Positions 52,884 to 62,563 of a stretch of DNA of 64,000 bases are shown here, piece by piece. How positions within the stretch are numbered: position 1 is the stretch's first letter; the number at the start of each line of letters is the position of its first letter. Both the position numbers and the translations under genes were made by a program. This stretch comes from Acidimicrobiales bacterium. Its GTDB lineage: Bacteria > Actinomycetota > Acidimicrobiia > Acidimicrobiales > SHLQ01. The stretch is taken from the NCBI GenBank assembly GCA_020628865.1, contig JAHDEJ010000024.1, forward strand, positions 24,376-88,375, in the 5' to 3' direction. The notes beneath the pieces were generated by a model. It had not been told where the DNA came from. It was given only the letters and a program-made list of their open reading frames with translations, and ran no database searches.

Positions 52884-54940
52884 TGAGCGGGCCATATCGA
52901 GTTTCGATGGACATCGGTGGGACGTTCACCGATGCGGTCGCGTACGACGAAGCGACAGGCCAGTATCTCGCCGGCAAAGCATCGACCACACCAGGTGAGT
53001 TGTCGGTCGGCGTGCGCAACGCAATGCGAACCGTCGTTGATGATCTCGGCAATCTGTCCTTCGTCGTGCACGGCACCACGCAGGGTCTCAACGCCTTTCT
53101 CGAGCGTCGAGGGGAGAACGTCATGCTCATCTCGAGCAAGGGGGCGGGCGACGTCTACCAAATCGCGCGGGGCAACCGAACCGAGTTGTACGAACTCCAG
53201 TACCGCAAGCCAGAACCGCTGGTGGGCCGGAGCGACACGGTCGAGGTCGCTGGGCGACTCGACCCGCTGGGGAATGAAGTCACGCCGCTGAGCGAGGACG
53301 ACGTGGTCGCTGCGGCGGCGCACTATCGCGACGGTGGCTACACATCGATCGGGGTTGCGTTGCTGTTCAGCTACGAGAACCCGGAGCACGAGCTCCGGGT
53401 CAACGAACTCCTGCGCCGCGAACTCGGTGACGACGTGTCGATCAGCCTGTCGCATCACCTCGCACGCGAATGGCGTGAGTACGAACGAACCTCGACGACG
53501 GTGCTCGATGCATACACGGCACCCATCGTCCGGTCGTATCTCGAGGAGCTCTCCGCCGGACTCGAGGCCGACGGCATGACCGTACCCCTCCACATCATGC
53601 AGTCGTCCGGAGGAATCATCACGGCGAACGCCGCGAAGGATCACACGGTGCAGACGCTCCTCTCGGGTCCGGTCGGCGGGGCGATGGGAGGCGTCTCACT
53701 CGCTCGGCTGACCGGACACAAGAACCTGATCTGCGTCGACATGGGTGGAACATCGTTCGATGTGAGCCTGATCGTCGAGGGCGAGGCCGATGTCTCGACT
53801 GAAGCGTCCCTCGAAGGATTCCCCCTTCTCATGCCAGTCGTGAACATCTACACGATTGGTGCCGGCGGAGGGTCGGTTGCCTACGTCGAAGCCGGTGGAC
53901 TTCGTGTTGGCCCGCGCAGCGCCGGGGCCACGCCCGGGCCGGCCTGCTATGGCCGCGGTGGTACCGAACCAACTGTCACTGATGCGAACGTTGCGCTCGG
54001 CCGAGTGGACCCCGGATCATTCGCCGGAGGCGAGTTCGATCTCGATGTCGAGAAGGCACAAAGGGCGCTCGCGGCGTTGGGCGCACAGCTCGGACTGTCC
54101 GACACCGAAATGGCTCAGGGAATCCTCGACGTCGTCAATGCGAAGATGGCGCAGGCCATCCGCACGCTCACCGTCGAGAAGGGCATCGAGCCCCGCGACT
54201 TCGCCCTTGTTGCGTTCGGAGGCGCCGGCGCCATGCACGCAGCCTTCCTGGCCGAGGAACTCGACATCGACCACATGATCGTGCCTCGGTTCCCCGGCGC
54301 ATTCTCGGCATGGGGCATGCTCGAGACCCAGCTGCGGCGAGATGCTGCCCGCGGCTTCCCGTACGCGCTCGAGTCGGCTGACCTCGATTCGCTCCGAGCG
54401 ATCTACGACGAGATCGGCGACGAGGTTGCGACCAAGATCCGCTCCGAAGGCGTCGACGCAGATCAGGTCTCGGTGCAGTACGCCATCGACGCCAGATACA
54501 TCGGGCAGGAGTACACGCTGACCATTCCTGTCGGCGTTCTCGCCGACGTGGGCGGCGGAGACTGGTCGAGGTCGATCAAGGCGACGTTCGACGCCATGCA
54601 CCAGGCACGATTCGGGCACTCGAATGCCGAGGCGCCGATCGAATTCGTGATCGCACGGGTCACCGCGCTCGGCGACCTCGGTCGTGCCGAGCCGACGCAG
54701 ATCGGCGCCGCCAGCGATGCCCCCAGCGCGACTGAACGCGAAGTGTTGTTCGGCGGCGACGAGTTCGTCACACCATTCGTTGCACGAGATGCCCTGGGGC
54801 CCGACAGCGAGCTGACCGGCCCTGTGGTCATCGTCGAGACGACCGCAACGACGGTCATTCCGCCTGGCTGGCGAGTCGCCGTCGACTCGTACGGCATTGT
54901 TTCCGCCACCCGTATCCGCCCCGACTCAGGAGAAAAGTGA
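52883..54940 (+). CDS. Hydantoinase A/oxoprolinase family subunit (HyuA-like), second pair
   Basis: The 685-residue protein has VSMDIGGTFTDAVAYDE, VVHGTTQGLNAFLERRGENV, EWREYERTSTTVLDAY, ICVDMGGTSFDVSLIV and LVAFGGAGAMHAAFLAEEL. The start is the second of two ATG codons (52880, 52883), because GGAGGG at 52871-52876 is better spaced for it. It is coupled to the B subunit by a stop-start overlap. Confidence 0.93.
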   Translation: MSGPYRVSMDIGGTFTDAVAYDEATGQYLAGKASTTPGELSVGVRNAMRTVVDDLGNLSFVVHGTTQGLNAFLERRGENVMLISSKGAGDVYQIARGNRTELYELQYRKPEPLVGRSDTVEVAGRLDPLGNEVTPLSEDDVVAAAAHYRDGGYTSIGVALLFSYENPEHELRVNELLRRELGDDVSISLSHHLAREWREYERTSTTVLDAYTAPIVRSYLEELSAGLEADGMTVPLHIMQSSGGIITANAAKDHTVQTLLSGPVGGAMGGVSLARLTGHKNLICVDMGGTSFDVSLIVEGEADVSTEASLEGFPLLMPVVNIYTIGAGGGSVAYVEAGGLRVGPRSAGATPGPACYGRGGTEPTVTDANVALGRVDPGSFAGGEFDLDVEKAQRALAALGAQLGLSDTEMAQGILDVVNAKMAQAIRTLTVEKGIEPRDFALVAFGGAGAMHAAFLAEELDIDHMIVPRFPGAFSAWGMLETQLRRDAARGFPYALESADLDSLRAIYDEIGDEVATKIRSEGVDADQVSVQYAIDARYIGQEYTLTIPVGVLADVGGGDWSRSIKATFDAMHQARFGHSNAEAPIEFVIARVTALGDLGRAEPTQIGAASDAPSATEREVLFGGDEFVTPFVARDALGPDSELTGPVVIVETTATTVIPPGWRVAVDSYGIVSATRIRPDSGEK

Positions 54941-56613
54941 TGACAGAGCACGTCAACCCCGTGACCGTCGAGATCATCCGCAACGCGCTCACGGCAATTG
55001 CTGATGAAATGAACGCCACGCTGATCCGCTCGGCGTACACCCCGATCATCTACGAGATGAAGGACTGCTCCGTGGCTCTGCTCGATGCTGAGCATCGAGT
55101 GCTGGGCCAATCAGCGGGGCTCCCGATCTTCCTCGGAAACCTCGAGGCGTGCACCTTGGCCATCGAGGAGCAGTTCGGCCGAGAGATCTGGGCGGAAGGC
55201 GATGTGTGGATCATGAACGATCCGTACATCACCGGAACACATCTCCACGACATGACGGTCATGGAGCCGATCTTCGCCGGCGACGAGCTGATCGGATTCG
55301 CGACCTCACGGGCGCATTGGCTCGATGTCGGGTCGAAGGACCCGGGAGGCACGATCGACTCGATCGATGTCTTTCAGGAGGGATTGCGGCTTGCGCCGGT
55401 TCGCATCGTCGAGGGAGGCGTCCAGAGCGCCACGCTCACGCAGGCCATCGGGCGAAACAGTCGCTTCTTCCACGGTGCGGTTGGTGACCTCGGCGCACAG
55501 ATCGCGTGTTGTCACACCGGAGCGAAGCGCCTGCCCGAGGTGTTCGACCGATTCGGAGCCGACACGCTGAGCGCCGCACGCGACGAGATCTTCCGTCAGT
55601 CCGAGCAGCTCGAACGTGACTTCATCTCGGGCATCCCCGATGGGGTGTACCACGCCGAGGGCACGATCGACAGCGACGGCGTCGGCGACGACGAGGTGGC
55701 AGTCCGAGTGTCGGTGACCGTCGACGGGGATTCCATGCGAGTCGATCTGAGCGACAGTGACGATGTCTGCATGGGGCCCGTGAACTGCGGTGCCACACAG
55801 GCAATCGCTGCCGTGCGCGTGGCGTACAAGTTGCTCGTCGACCCCGACAGCCCACCCAACGGCGGGTCGTTCAAACCACTCGACGTCACCGTGCGCGAGG
55901 GGTCCGTTGTCGGTGCGATCGAGCCGTACCCGGTCGAGTGGTACTTCACGCCGCTCGGTCTGCTGATCGACTTGATCGTCAAGGCCCTCAGTGAAGTGGT
56001 GCCCGAACGTGCCGCCGCGGCGAGCTACGGCGACTCGATGGTGATCTTCTTCAGCGGGATGGACGCCGATACGAGAATGCCCTGGTTGCACGTCGAACCA
56101 ACCGTCGGTGGCTGGGGCGCATGGAACGGATCTGATGGTGAGGACGCCCTCATCAACAACGTGAACGGCTCTCTGAAGGACATGCCAATCGAGGTGCTCG
56201 AAACGAAGTTCCCCCTTCGACTCTTGCACTACGGCTACCGGGAGGACTCATGTGGTCATGGGCAGTTCCGCGGAGGGCTGGGCGTCGAGCGCGAGTTCGA
56301 ACTCCTCTCCGACGGCGTGATGTCGACGTGGTTCGAGCGAAGCGAAACACCGGCCTGGGGTCTCTCGGGCGGCGGTGACGCCACACCACCCGACGTCGTG
56401 ATCAACCCCGGCACACCGGAAGAAAAGCACTTCCTCAAGTGCGCGAACGTCACCCTCAAGAAGGGCGACATCGTCCGCACGATGACCGGTGGGGGCGGAG
56501 GGTTCGGTGATCCGAACGATCGTGACCGCGAACTCGTTCGATCCGACGTCGATTCCGGGATCATCAGCGAGACCACTGCGCGAGAGATCTACGGAATCGA
56601 TGTGAGTCCATGA
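54940..56613 (+). CDS. Hydantoinase B/oxoprolinase family subunit (HyuB-like), second pair
   Basis: The 557-residue protein reads NPVTVEIIRNALTAIADEMN, SAYTPIIYEMKDCSVALLD, WIMNDPYITGTHLHDMTVME and a final GGGGGFGDPNDRD. AGGAG ends 7 nt before the ATG at 54940, so the GTG at 54937 is less likely. With the A subunit it should hydrolyse a cyclic imide or amide in the cytoplasm. The sugar-type transporter that follows probably brings the substrate in. Confidence 0.92.
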   Translation: MTEHVNPVTVEIIRNALTAIADEMNATLIRSAYTPIIYEMKDCSVALLDAEHRVLGQSAGLPIFLGNLEACTLAIEEQFGREIWAEGDVWIMNDPYITGTHLHDMTVMEPIFAGDELIGFATSRAHWLDVGSKDPGGTIDSIDVFQEGLRLAPVRIVEGGVQSATLTQAIGRNSRFFHGAVGDLGAQIACCHTGAKRLPEVFDRFGADTLSAARDEIFRQSEQLERDFISGIPDGVYHAEGTIDSDGVGDDEVAVRVSVTVDGDSMRVDLSDSDDVCMGPVNCGATQAIAAVRVAYKLLVDPDSPPNGGSFKPLDVTVREGSVVGAIEPYPVEWYFTPLGLLIDLIVKALSEVVPERAAAASYGDSMVIFFSGMDADTRMPWLHVEPTVGGWGAWNGSDGEDALINNVNGSLKDMPIEVLETKFPLRLLHYGYREDSCGHGQFRGGLGVEREFELLSDGVMSTWFERSETPAWGLSGGGDATPPDVVINPGTPEEKHFLKCANVTLKKGDIVRTMTGGGGGFGDPNDRDRELVRSDVDSGIISETTAREIYGIDVSP

Positions 56614-56699
56614 CCATCCACCAACCACTTCACCAGACGGCGAATCCCGAAACTCGGGTCGTCGACGCGCCTGTTGCTCACAAGGAGGGCACCACCAAC

Positions 56700-57797
56700 A
56701 TGTCACCATCACTACGAAAACTGCTCGTAGCGCTCCTTGCGCTCGTGCTCGTTGCTGCTGCGTGCGGTAGCGACTCCGCCACCGACGTCGTCGACGACGC
56801 AGCTGACGTCGCCGATGACGTCGCCGATCAGGTCGAGGAGGTCGCGGACGATGTCGCCGATGAGGTCGAAGATGTCGTCGACGAGCCAGATGCGGAACGA
56901 GGCAAGGTTGCGTACTTCAGCTACGCCAACTTCAACGGCTTCAGCCAGGGCATCTGGACCGGCGTGCAGGCAGGAGCAGCGGAGGCTGGCATCGAGGCGG
57001 AAATCTTCGATGGCGCGTTCGACTTCAGCGGAGAGACGCAGGCTCAGCAGATCCAGAACGCCACGCTGTCCGGCGACTTCGACACGTTCGTCATCAGCTC
57101 GAACAATGGCGCAGCCATCACGCCGGCAGTCGAGGAGGCCATCGCCGAAGGTATTGCCGTCGTCGCAGTGTTCAGCCCGATCGGTCCGGATCAGCTCACG
57201 CTCGACCCGCAGGTCGACGGTCTCATCTTTGCGGGCCAGTCCGTCATCGGATCGGTGGAAGGCCAGGCCGACCTCGTGGTCGAGGCATGTGCCGACCGTG
57301 ACCCCTGCAACGTTGCGTACCTCGCAGGTGACCCGACGCTCGACATCGACCAGACACGCATCGAGACCTTCGAGTCGATCTTCGCCGACACGCCAGCGAT
57401 CAATCTGATCGAACCGGTCGCCGGTGGGTACGCCGTGGAAAGCGGCCAGGCGGCAGCAGACGCAGTGCTGCTCGCCAACGAGGATGTCCACGTGATGTTC
57501 GGCTCGTCACAGGCGATTCTCGGAGCCGAACAGGCCGCGATCACCGCCGGTGCCGAAGGTATCGCCTTCATCGGCTTGGGGTCTCCGACGCAGGCCGTCG
57601 AGGCGGTCAAGGAAGGCCGTTGGTACGGTCTGCAACTCGACCGCACCGCTGATTGGGGTCAGCTCGCCGTTGAGGTCGCAGGCGAGCAACTCGCCGGGGA
57701 CAACCCGAACCCATCGATCGACGTCGATGCGCTGGTAGACCTGGTGAACGTGAACCAGGACACGATTGGCGACTTCGAAGGTCAGTGGACCAACTAG
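56700..57797 (+). CDS. Sugar-type ABC transporter substrate-binding lipoprotein (PBP1 fold)
   Basis: The ATG at 56700, with AAGGAGGG upstream, gives the signal SPSLRKLLVALLALVLVAAAC with a lipobox before Cys. After the anchor comes an acidic Asp/Glu/Val/Ala linker (about 40 residues) with repeated VADDVADQVEEVADDVADEV-like units. The ribose-binding-like body starts at KVAYFSYANFNGFSQGIWTG and ends with DTIGDFEGQWTN. The ligand is unknown; the operon suggests a cyclic amide or N-methyl compound rather than a sugar. Confidence 0.88.
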   Translation: MSPSLRKLLVALLALVLVAAACGSDSATDVVDDAADVADDVADQVEEVADDVADEVEDVVDEPDAERGKVAYFSYANFNGFSQGIWTGVQAGAAEAGIEAEIFDGAFDFSGETQAQQIQNATLSGDFDTFVISSNNGAAITPAVEEAIAEGIAVVAVFSPIGPDQLTLDPQVDGLIFAGQSVIGSVEGQADLVVEACADRDPCNVAYLAGDPTLDIDQTRIETFESIFADTPAINLIEPVAGGYAVESGQAAADAVLLANEDVHVMFGSSQAILGAEQAAITAGAEGIAFIGLGSPTQAVEAVKEGRWYGLQLDRTADWGQLAVEVAGEQLAGDNPNPSIDVDALVDLVNVNQDTIGDFEGQWTN

Positions 57798-59344
57798 ACC
57801 TCCCGAACACTGTTGAGGTGCCGGCTGGCGACGCTGCGGCGTCGCCAGCCGTTCTCGCAGCGGTGGGACTCACGAAAACCTTCTCCGGTATCTCGGTCGT
57901 CGACGGCGCCGATGTGACGTTCCGCGCGGGCGAGGTTCACGGAATCGTCGGCCAGAACGGTGCCGGAAAGTCCTCTCTGATGAAGATGATGGCCGGCGTG
58001 TACAAGGCCGACGCCGGCCATGTCGACGTGTCCGGAACCAGCCATGTGTTCAGCACCCCGCGCCAGGCCCGGGATCAGGGCGTGAGCATGGTCGCCCAGG
58101 AGCTTTCCCTGGTTCCGGCTCTTTCGGTTGCGGAGAACATCCTGCTCGGCCAGCAGCCGAGCCGGGCCAGCGTCGTCGACCGGGCCGCTCTCCGTGATCG
58201 CGCCAGCGCGCTGATCAAGGACCGCGGATTCGAGTTGGACCCAGACGCGATCGTTGCGTCGCTCTCCGCGTCGGATCAGCAGAAGGTCGAGATCCTCCGC
58301 GCTCTGGCGAGCAACACGCGGCTCATCGTGTTCGACGAGCCGACTTCGTCCATGTCGATCGACGACTCGAGGAACTTGTACGACATCATTCGCGACCTCG
58401 CCGAGAGTGGGACATCCGTTGCGCTCGTCTCACACTTCCTCGAGGAGATACTCGACGTCTGCGACGTGGTAACCGTCATGCGAGACGGACATGTGGTTGT
58501 CGCCAGCGAACCCGCCGAGTCGCTCTCTTCCGACAAGCTCATCCAGTACATGGTGGGCGACGTCAATGTTGATGGCGGCGCCGAACGTGTGAAGATCGAC
58601 CGGACGGGAACCCCCAGAATCTCGGTCAATGGCTTGACCGGGCAGGGGTACCACGATGTGTCGCTACGGGTCTTTCCCTGCGAGATCGTCGCGCTGGTCG
58701 GATTGGTCGGCGCCGGTCGCTCGGAGATCCTCCGCGGCATATTCGGCGTGGACCCGCCGGGCTCAGGCACAATCGAAATCGACGGGGTCCAGGCGGACTT
58801 TCGTCGGCCCGCCGACGCCGTCAAGGCGGGCCTGGGAATGGTCACCGAGTCCCGCAAGCACGACGGGATCTTTCCCGTTCTCGCAACCACCACCAATGTT
58901 GCGATCGGCCAACCCGGAGCGACCAGCTCCGGCGGTTTCATCCGCAAGGCATTCATGCGTCGACGTGCGACGAGCGTCGCGATGGACGTGTCGGTCCATG
59001 GCAACATCGACGGCCCGATCGCTTCGCTCTCCGGCGGCAACCAGCAGAAGGCCCTGCTCGGCCGGTGGCTCATGGAGCCGCCGCGCCTCTACCTGATCGA
59101 CGAGCCGACCCGCGGCGTCGACGTCGTTTCGATCCAGCAGATCCATGCGTTGCTCCGACGGCTTGCTGCAGGAGGAATGAGCGTGCTCATGGTGACATCT
59201 GAGTTCGAAGAAGCACTCGCCGTTGCGGACCGCATCTACACGGTTCGCAATGGAACGATCGTGCTGGAGAGCGACGCCGCGGACTCGGACAAAGAGTCGT
59301 TGCTGGCCGCGGCATTCGGAACCGACAAGAAGGCAGCGTCATGA
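57785..59344 (+). CDS. ABC transporter ATPase, RbsA/MglA type (two nucleotide domains)
   Basis: The 519-residue protein has two ABC domains. The first has Walker A GQNGAGKSS (near residue 58), SLSASDQQKVEILRAL and VFDEPTSSMS. The second has the degenerate Walker A GLVGAGRSE usual for this type, SLSGGNQQKALLGRWLM and LIDEPTRGVDV. The GTG start at 57785 overlaps the binding-protein stop. It powers uptake through the permease encoded next. Confidence 0.92.
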   Translation: MDQLDLPNTVEVPAGDAAASPAVLAAVGLTKTFSGISVVDGADVTFRAGEVHGIVGQNGAGKSSLMKMMAGVYKADAGHVDVSGTSHVFSTPRQARDQGVSMVAQELSLVPALSVAENILLGQQPSRASVVDRAALRDRASALIKDRGFELDPDAIVASLSASDQQKVEILRALASNTRLIVFDEPTSSMSIDDSRNLYDIIRDLAESGTSVALVSHFLEEILDVCDVVTVMRDGHVVVASEPAESLSSDKLIQYMVGDVNVDGGAERVKIDRTGTPRISVNGLTGQGYHDVSLRVFPCEIVALVGLVGAGRSEILRGIFGVDPPGSGTIEIDGVQADFRRPADAVKAGLGMVTESRKHDGIFPVLATTTNVAIGQPGATSSGGFIRKAFMRRRATSVAMDVSVHGNIDGPIASLSGGNQQKALLGRWLMEPPRLYLIDEPTRGVDVVSIQQIHALLRRLAAGGMSVLMVTSEFEEALAVADRIYTVRNGTIVLESDAADSDKESLLAAAFGTDKKAAS

Positions 59345-60318
59345 CCGCAACGTCAACCTCCAACGCACCCGACGGTGCTCCGCAACGGCGGTGGTCGGTC
59401 CGCGACATCGCTGCGAAGTACGGCATCCTCATCGCGTTTGCCCTCCTCGTGATCGGTGTGGGCCTCGGCAACGATCTGTTCCTCACCGCTCGGAACTGGT
59501 CCAACCTGTCCGACCAGTCCGTTGCCGTCGGGCTTCTCGCCGTCGGGGTGACGGTCTGCATCATCGCGGGAATCTTCGACCTCTCCACGGGCTCGATCCT
59601 GTCGGTATCAGCCATCGTTGCAGCACAGGTTGCTGAGGTGAGTCCGGCGTTCGCTGTTGTCCTCGGGATCGGCACCGGAATCGGTCTCGGACTCGTCAAC
59701 GGCGGAATCATGGCCTACACGGGCGTCAACTCCTTCATCGGTACGTTGTCGACCGCGTTTGTGTTCAGAGGAATTGCCTTCCTCCTCACCGGTGGGGCCA
59801 TCGTGCAATATTCGAGCGACTCCTTCCGCTCCATCGGAACCTCCGACTTTCTCGGGTTGAAAGTGCGCGTATGGATCTTCATCGCAGTCGCGGTCGTTCT
59901 CGGATTGATGCTGTCGCGTACGACGCTCGGCCGGGCCTTCTACGCAGTCGGCGGCAACGCTGAAGCGGCTCGTCTGGTGGGCATCCGCATCACGAGCGTG
60001 AAGACGGCTGCCTACGTGATCTCGGGCTTCTGCGCTGGCCTCGCTGGTGTGCTGACCGCAAGCAAGAACGGCGCTGGCTCCATCGAAAACGGCGTGGGAC
60101 TCGAACTCCAGGCGATCACTGCAGCGATCGTGGGCGGCACATCGATCTTTGGCGGTGAAGGCGCGGTGTGGCGTGCCGTCGTCGGGGTGCTGTTCATTCT
60201 CTGCATCGGCAACGCGTTCATCTTGCTGGGAATCGACTCGGAGTACGAAACCTTGGCCGAGGGTGTCCTCATCCTGGCCGCGGTTTCACTCGACCAACTC
60301 GTTCGGAGGCGAACATGA
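59341..60318 (+). CDS. ABC transporter permease, RbsC type
   Basis: The 325-residue protein has eight to ten hydrophobic helices and the family motif FYAVGGNAEAARLVGIRITSVKTA, with the upstream GIFDLSTGSILSVSAIV and NGGIMAYTGVNSFIGTLSTAF typical of BPD_transp_2. It overlaps the ATPase gene (ATGA) and the following M24 gene (ATGA). Only one permease gene is present, so it likely forms a homodimer. Confidence 0.93.
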   Translation: MTATSTSNAPDGAPQRRWSVRDIAAKYGILIAFALLVIGVGLGNDLFLTARNWSNLSDQSVAVGLLAVGVTVCIIAGIFDLSTGSILSVSAIVAAQVAEVSPAFAVVLGIGTGIGLGLVNGGIMAYTGVNSFIGTLSTAFVFRGIAFLLTGGAIVQYSSDSFRSIGTSDFLGLKVRVWIFIAVAVVLGLMLSRTTLGRAFYAVGGNAEAARLVGIRITSVKTAAYVISGFCAGLAGVLTASKNGAGSIENGVGLELQAITAAIVGGTSIFGGEGAVWRAVVGVLFILCIGNAFILLGIDSEYETLAEGVLILAAVSLDQLVRRRT

Positions 60319-61433
60319 CTGACGTAGACGACTATCTCGAACGCTGGGCCGTCCTGCGCTCTCGCGCTGTCGCTGCTGGAGCCCAGGGTCTCGCCATCGG
60401 CACGGGGAAGGATCTTGCCTATCTGACGGGGCACGGCGGCCAGTCGTGGGAGCGTCTCACAGCGGTGGTCGCGGCCACGGCGCCCGACACCGGCCCGGCG
60501 CTGTTCATCACACCAAAGCTCGAAGCCGAGGGCATCACGGCCATCCCCGAGGTATTCACGTTTGCGCCGTGGGAGGACTCCGACGACCCGATCGCCCTGG
60601 CCGTTCCGGAATTGCCTGCTCGCGGGCGGATCCTCGTGTCCGACGGTCTTCCGTCCCAACACCTGTTGGCGCTGCAGCGAGCGCTGCCGGGCGCCGAGTT
60701 CCTCGCACTGAACGAGACGCTGGGCGGCATGCGGGCGCTCAAGACCGCAGCCGAACGCCAGGCCCTTCGCACGGTGGGGGGCCTCGTGGACCTGGTCCAC
60801 GACCAGATTCGAAATGGTGAGGTGCCGCTCGTCGGTCGAAGCGAACTCGAGGTGCAGGACGATGTGCGACGTCGACTCCTTGCCGTCGGCCATGAAACGG
60901 TGGAGTTCGTCATCGTGGCGTCCGGCCCGAACTCCGCGAGCCCGCACCACCACCCTGGAGACCGAGTGATCCAGGCCCACGAGATGGTGCTCTTCGACTT
61001 CGGCGGGTCACTGAACGGCTTCAACAGCGACATGACCCGATGCGTTTTCACTGGGCCCATTCCAGATGACGTGGGGGACGCATGGGCGAGCCTCAGGGAA
61101 GCCCAAGAGCTCGCATTTCGCGCCGCTCAGCCAGGGGCGCGTTTGGGAGACGTGGATCTGGCCGCACGCTCAAGCCTCGAGGCCGCCGGCTATGGACCCG
61201 AGTTCATCCATCGGACAGGCCATGGAATCGGGACCGAGGTTCACGAACATCCGTATGTGACGAGCAACAACGATCAATCGATTGAAGTCGGCCACGCCTT
61301 CAGCATCGAGCCCGGCATCTACCGAGTCGGCAAGTGGGGAATGCGACTCGAAGACATCGTCGTCATCGACGATGACGGACCCGTCCGCTGCAACAACACC
61401 GATCGAGACCTTGCCAACGTGGGTTCGGACTGA
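60315..61433 (+). CDS. M24-family metallopeptidase (Xaa-Pro dipeptidase/creatinase fold)
   Basis: The 372-residue protein has the two-metal ligands of the pita-bread fold in the usual order: Asp in VLFDFGGSL, Asp in NSDMTRCVF, His in HRTGHGIG, Glu in SIEPGIYRV and Glu in RLEDIVVI. The N-terminal domain is the creatinase type. Candidates are Xaa-Pro dipeptidase, creatinase (creatine to sarcosine and urea) or a related C-N hydrolase. With hydantoinases and a transporter in the same operon, an open-chain product of hydantoin cleavage is a plausible substrate. It is not DddP-like. Confidence 0.85.
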   Translation: MTDVDDYLERWAVLRSRAVAAGAQGLAIGTGKDLAYLTGHGGQSWERLTAVVAATAPDTGPALFITPKLEAEGITAIPEVFTFAPWEDSDDPIALAVPELPARGRILVSDGLPSQHLLALQRALPGAEFLALNETLGGMRALKTAAERQALRTVGGLVDLVHDQIRNGEVPLVGRSELEVQDDVRRRLLAVGHETVEFVIVASGPNSASPHHHPGDRVIQAHEMVLFDFGGSLNGFNSDMTRCVFTGPIPDDVGDAWASLREAQELAFRAAQPGARLGDVDLAARSSLEAAGYGPEFIHRTGHGIGTEVHEHPYVTSNNDQSIEVGHAFSIEPGIYRVGKWGMRLEDIVVIDDDGPVRCNNTDRDLANVGSD

Positions 61434-61442
61434 GGAGACAAC

Positions 61443-62444
61443 ATGCCACGCGAATGGATCATCACCGAGTACAGCGGATTCGAAGGGCTCCAGCTCGTCG
61501 ACTGCGAAGCCGAGGAGCCTGGACCGAACGACGTCCGCCTGCGGGTTGAAGCGTTCGCACTCAACTGGGGCGATGCGGATCTCATGAACGACATGTACTC
61601 GTTCAGCTTCTCGGCCTTTCCCGCACGGGTGGGCATCGAGGCGTCGGGAATCGTCGAGGCCGTCGGCTCGAACGTCTCCGGAATCAGTGTCGGAGAGCGG
61701 TACTGCACGTTGCCCTACTTCTACGATCGTCGTGGCGTGAGCGCCGACACGGTCCTCATCGACGCCGAGTACGTCGTGCGAGCTCCTGAGACACTGTCCG
61801 CAGTCGAGTCTGCGTCGATTTGGATGCAGTACATGACCGCGTATTTCCCGGTTGTCGAGATGGCCAAGGCATCGCCGGGCGTCAACATTCTCGTTCCCGC
61901 CGGGACGAGCACCGCCGGCAACGCTGCGCTCGAGATCGCTCGGCTGAAGGGTGCGACCACGATTGCGACAACCAGACACGAGAGAAACCGCGAGTATCTC
62001 GAGTCCTCGGGGGCCGATCATGTGTACGTCGACAACGGCGGAACCGACCTGGCCGAGTTTCTCCGCGATGTGACTGATGGGGTCGGCGTGCACCTGTCGT
62101 TCGACCCGGTCGGCGGCGATTTCCCGGCGAGGTATGCGCCAGCGATGGCCAAGGGGGGTGTGTTTGCACTGTATGGGCTCCTCAGCGGAGCGTTTCCCGA
62201 CTTCCCGATCGTGCCGATGTTCCAGTCGAATGGCTGGCTGCACACCTACTCGCTCTTCAACTATGTGCAGGACGCCGAGGCGTGCGCACGGGGTTGCGCG
62301 TTCGTACACGAGTCCATCGCCAATGGGGATCTCAAGCCCACCGTCGATCAGGTCTTTCCCATGGAGGAGTACGTCGAGGCGTGGCACTACCTACGCGGCG
62401 AACGGTCGACGTACGGGAAGGTCGTCGTCGAGACGGGGGCATAG
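61443..62444 (+). CDS. MDR-family NADPH:quinone-oxidoreductase-like protein
   Basis: The 333-residue protein lacks zinc ligands and begins MPREWIITEYSGFEGLQLVD, followed by FALNWGDADLMN, a Rossmann part with LVPAGTSTAGNAALEIARL, and GVGVHLSFDPVGGDF. Such enzymes reduce quinones or alpha,beta-unsaturated carbonyls. It follows the M24 gene by ten bases and is probably in the same operon. Confidence 0.88.
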   Translation: MPREWIITEYSGFEGLQLVDCEAEEPGPNDVRLRVEAFALNWGDADLMNDMYSFSFSAFPARVGIEASGIVEAVGSNVSGISVGERYCTLPYFYDRRGVSADTVLIDAEYVVRAPETLSAVESASIWMQYMTAYFPVVEMAKASPGVNILVPAGTSTAGNAALEIARLKGATTIATTRHERNREYLESSGADHVYVDNGGTDLAEFLRDVTDGVGVHLSFDPVGGDFPARYAPAMAKGGVFALYGLLSGAFPDFPIVPMFQSNGWLHTYSLFNYVQDAEACARGCAFVHESIANGDLKPTVDQVFPMEEYVEAWHYLRGERSTYGKVVVETGA

Positions 62445-62563
62445 CCGACCTCGTCAACACACACGTGACCCGTGGCCGGTACAGTCGCAGCCGTGCCGCT
62501 CGAAACGACCGCCCCTTCGAGAAGCTCGGGAGCTGACCGTTTTCGTCTGCGGGTGCGGTGACC

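Noticed and set aside
60315..61433. A second DddP in the Hyu operon
   Set aside because: It keeps general M24 ligands but lacks the DddP-specific blocks (RYATDTTNMQ, RRGGEWIET and the HGVGxCD catalytic Asp).
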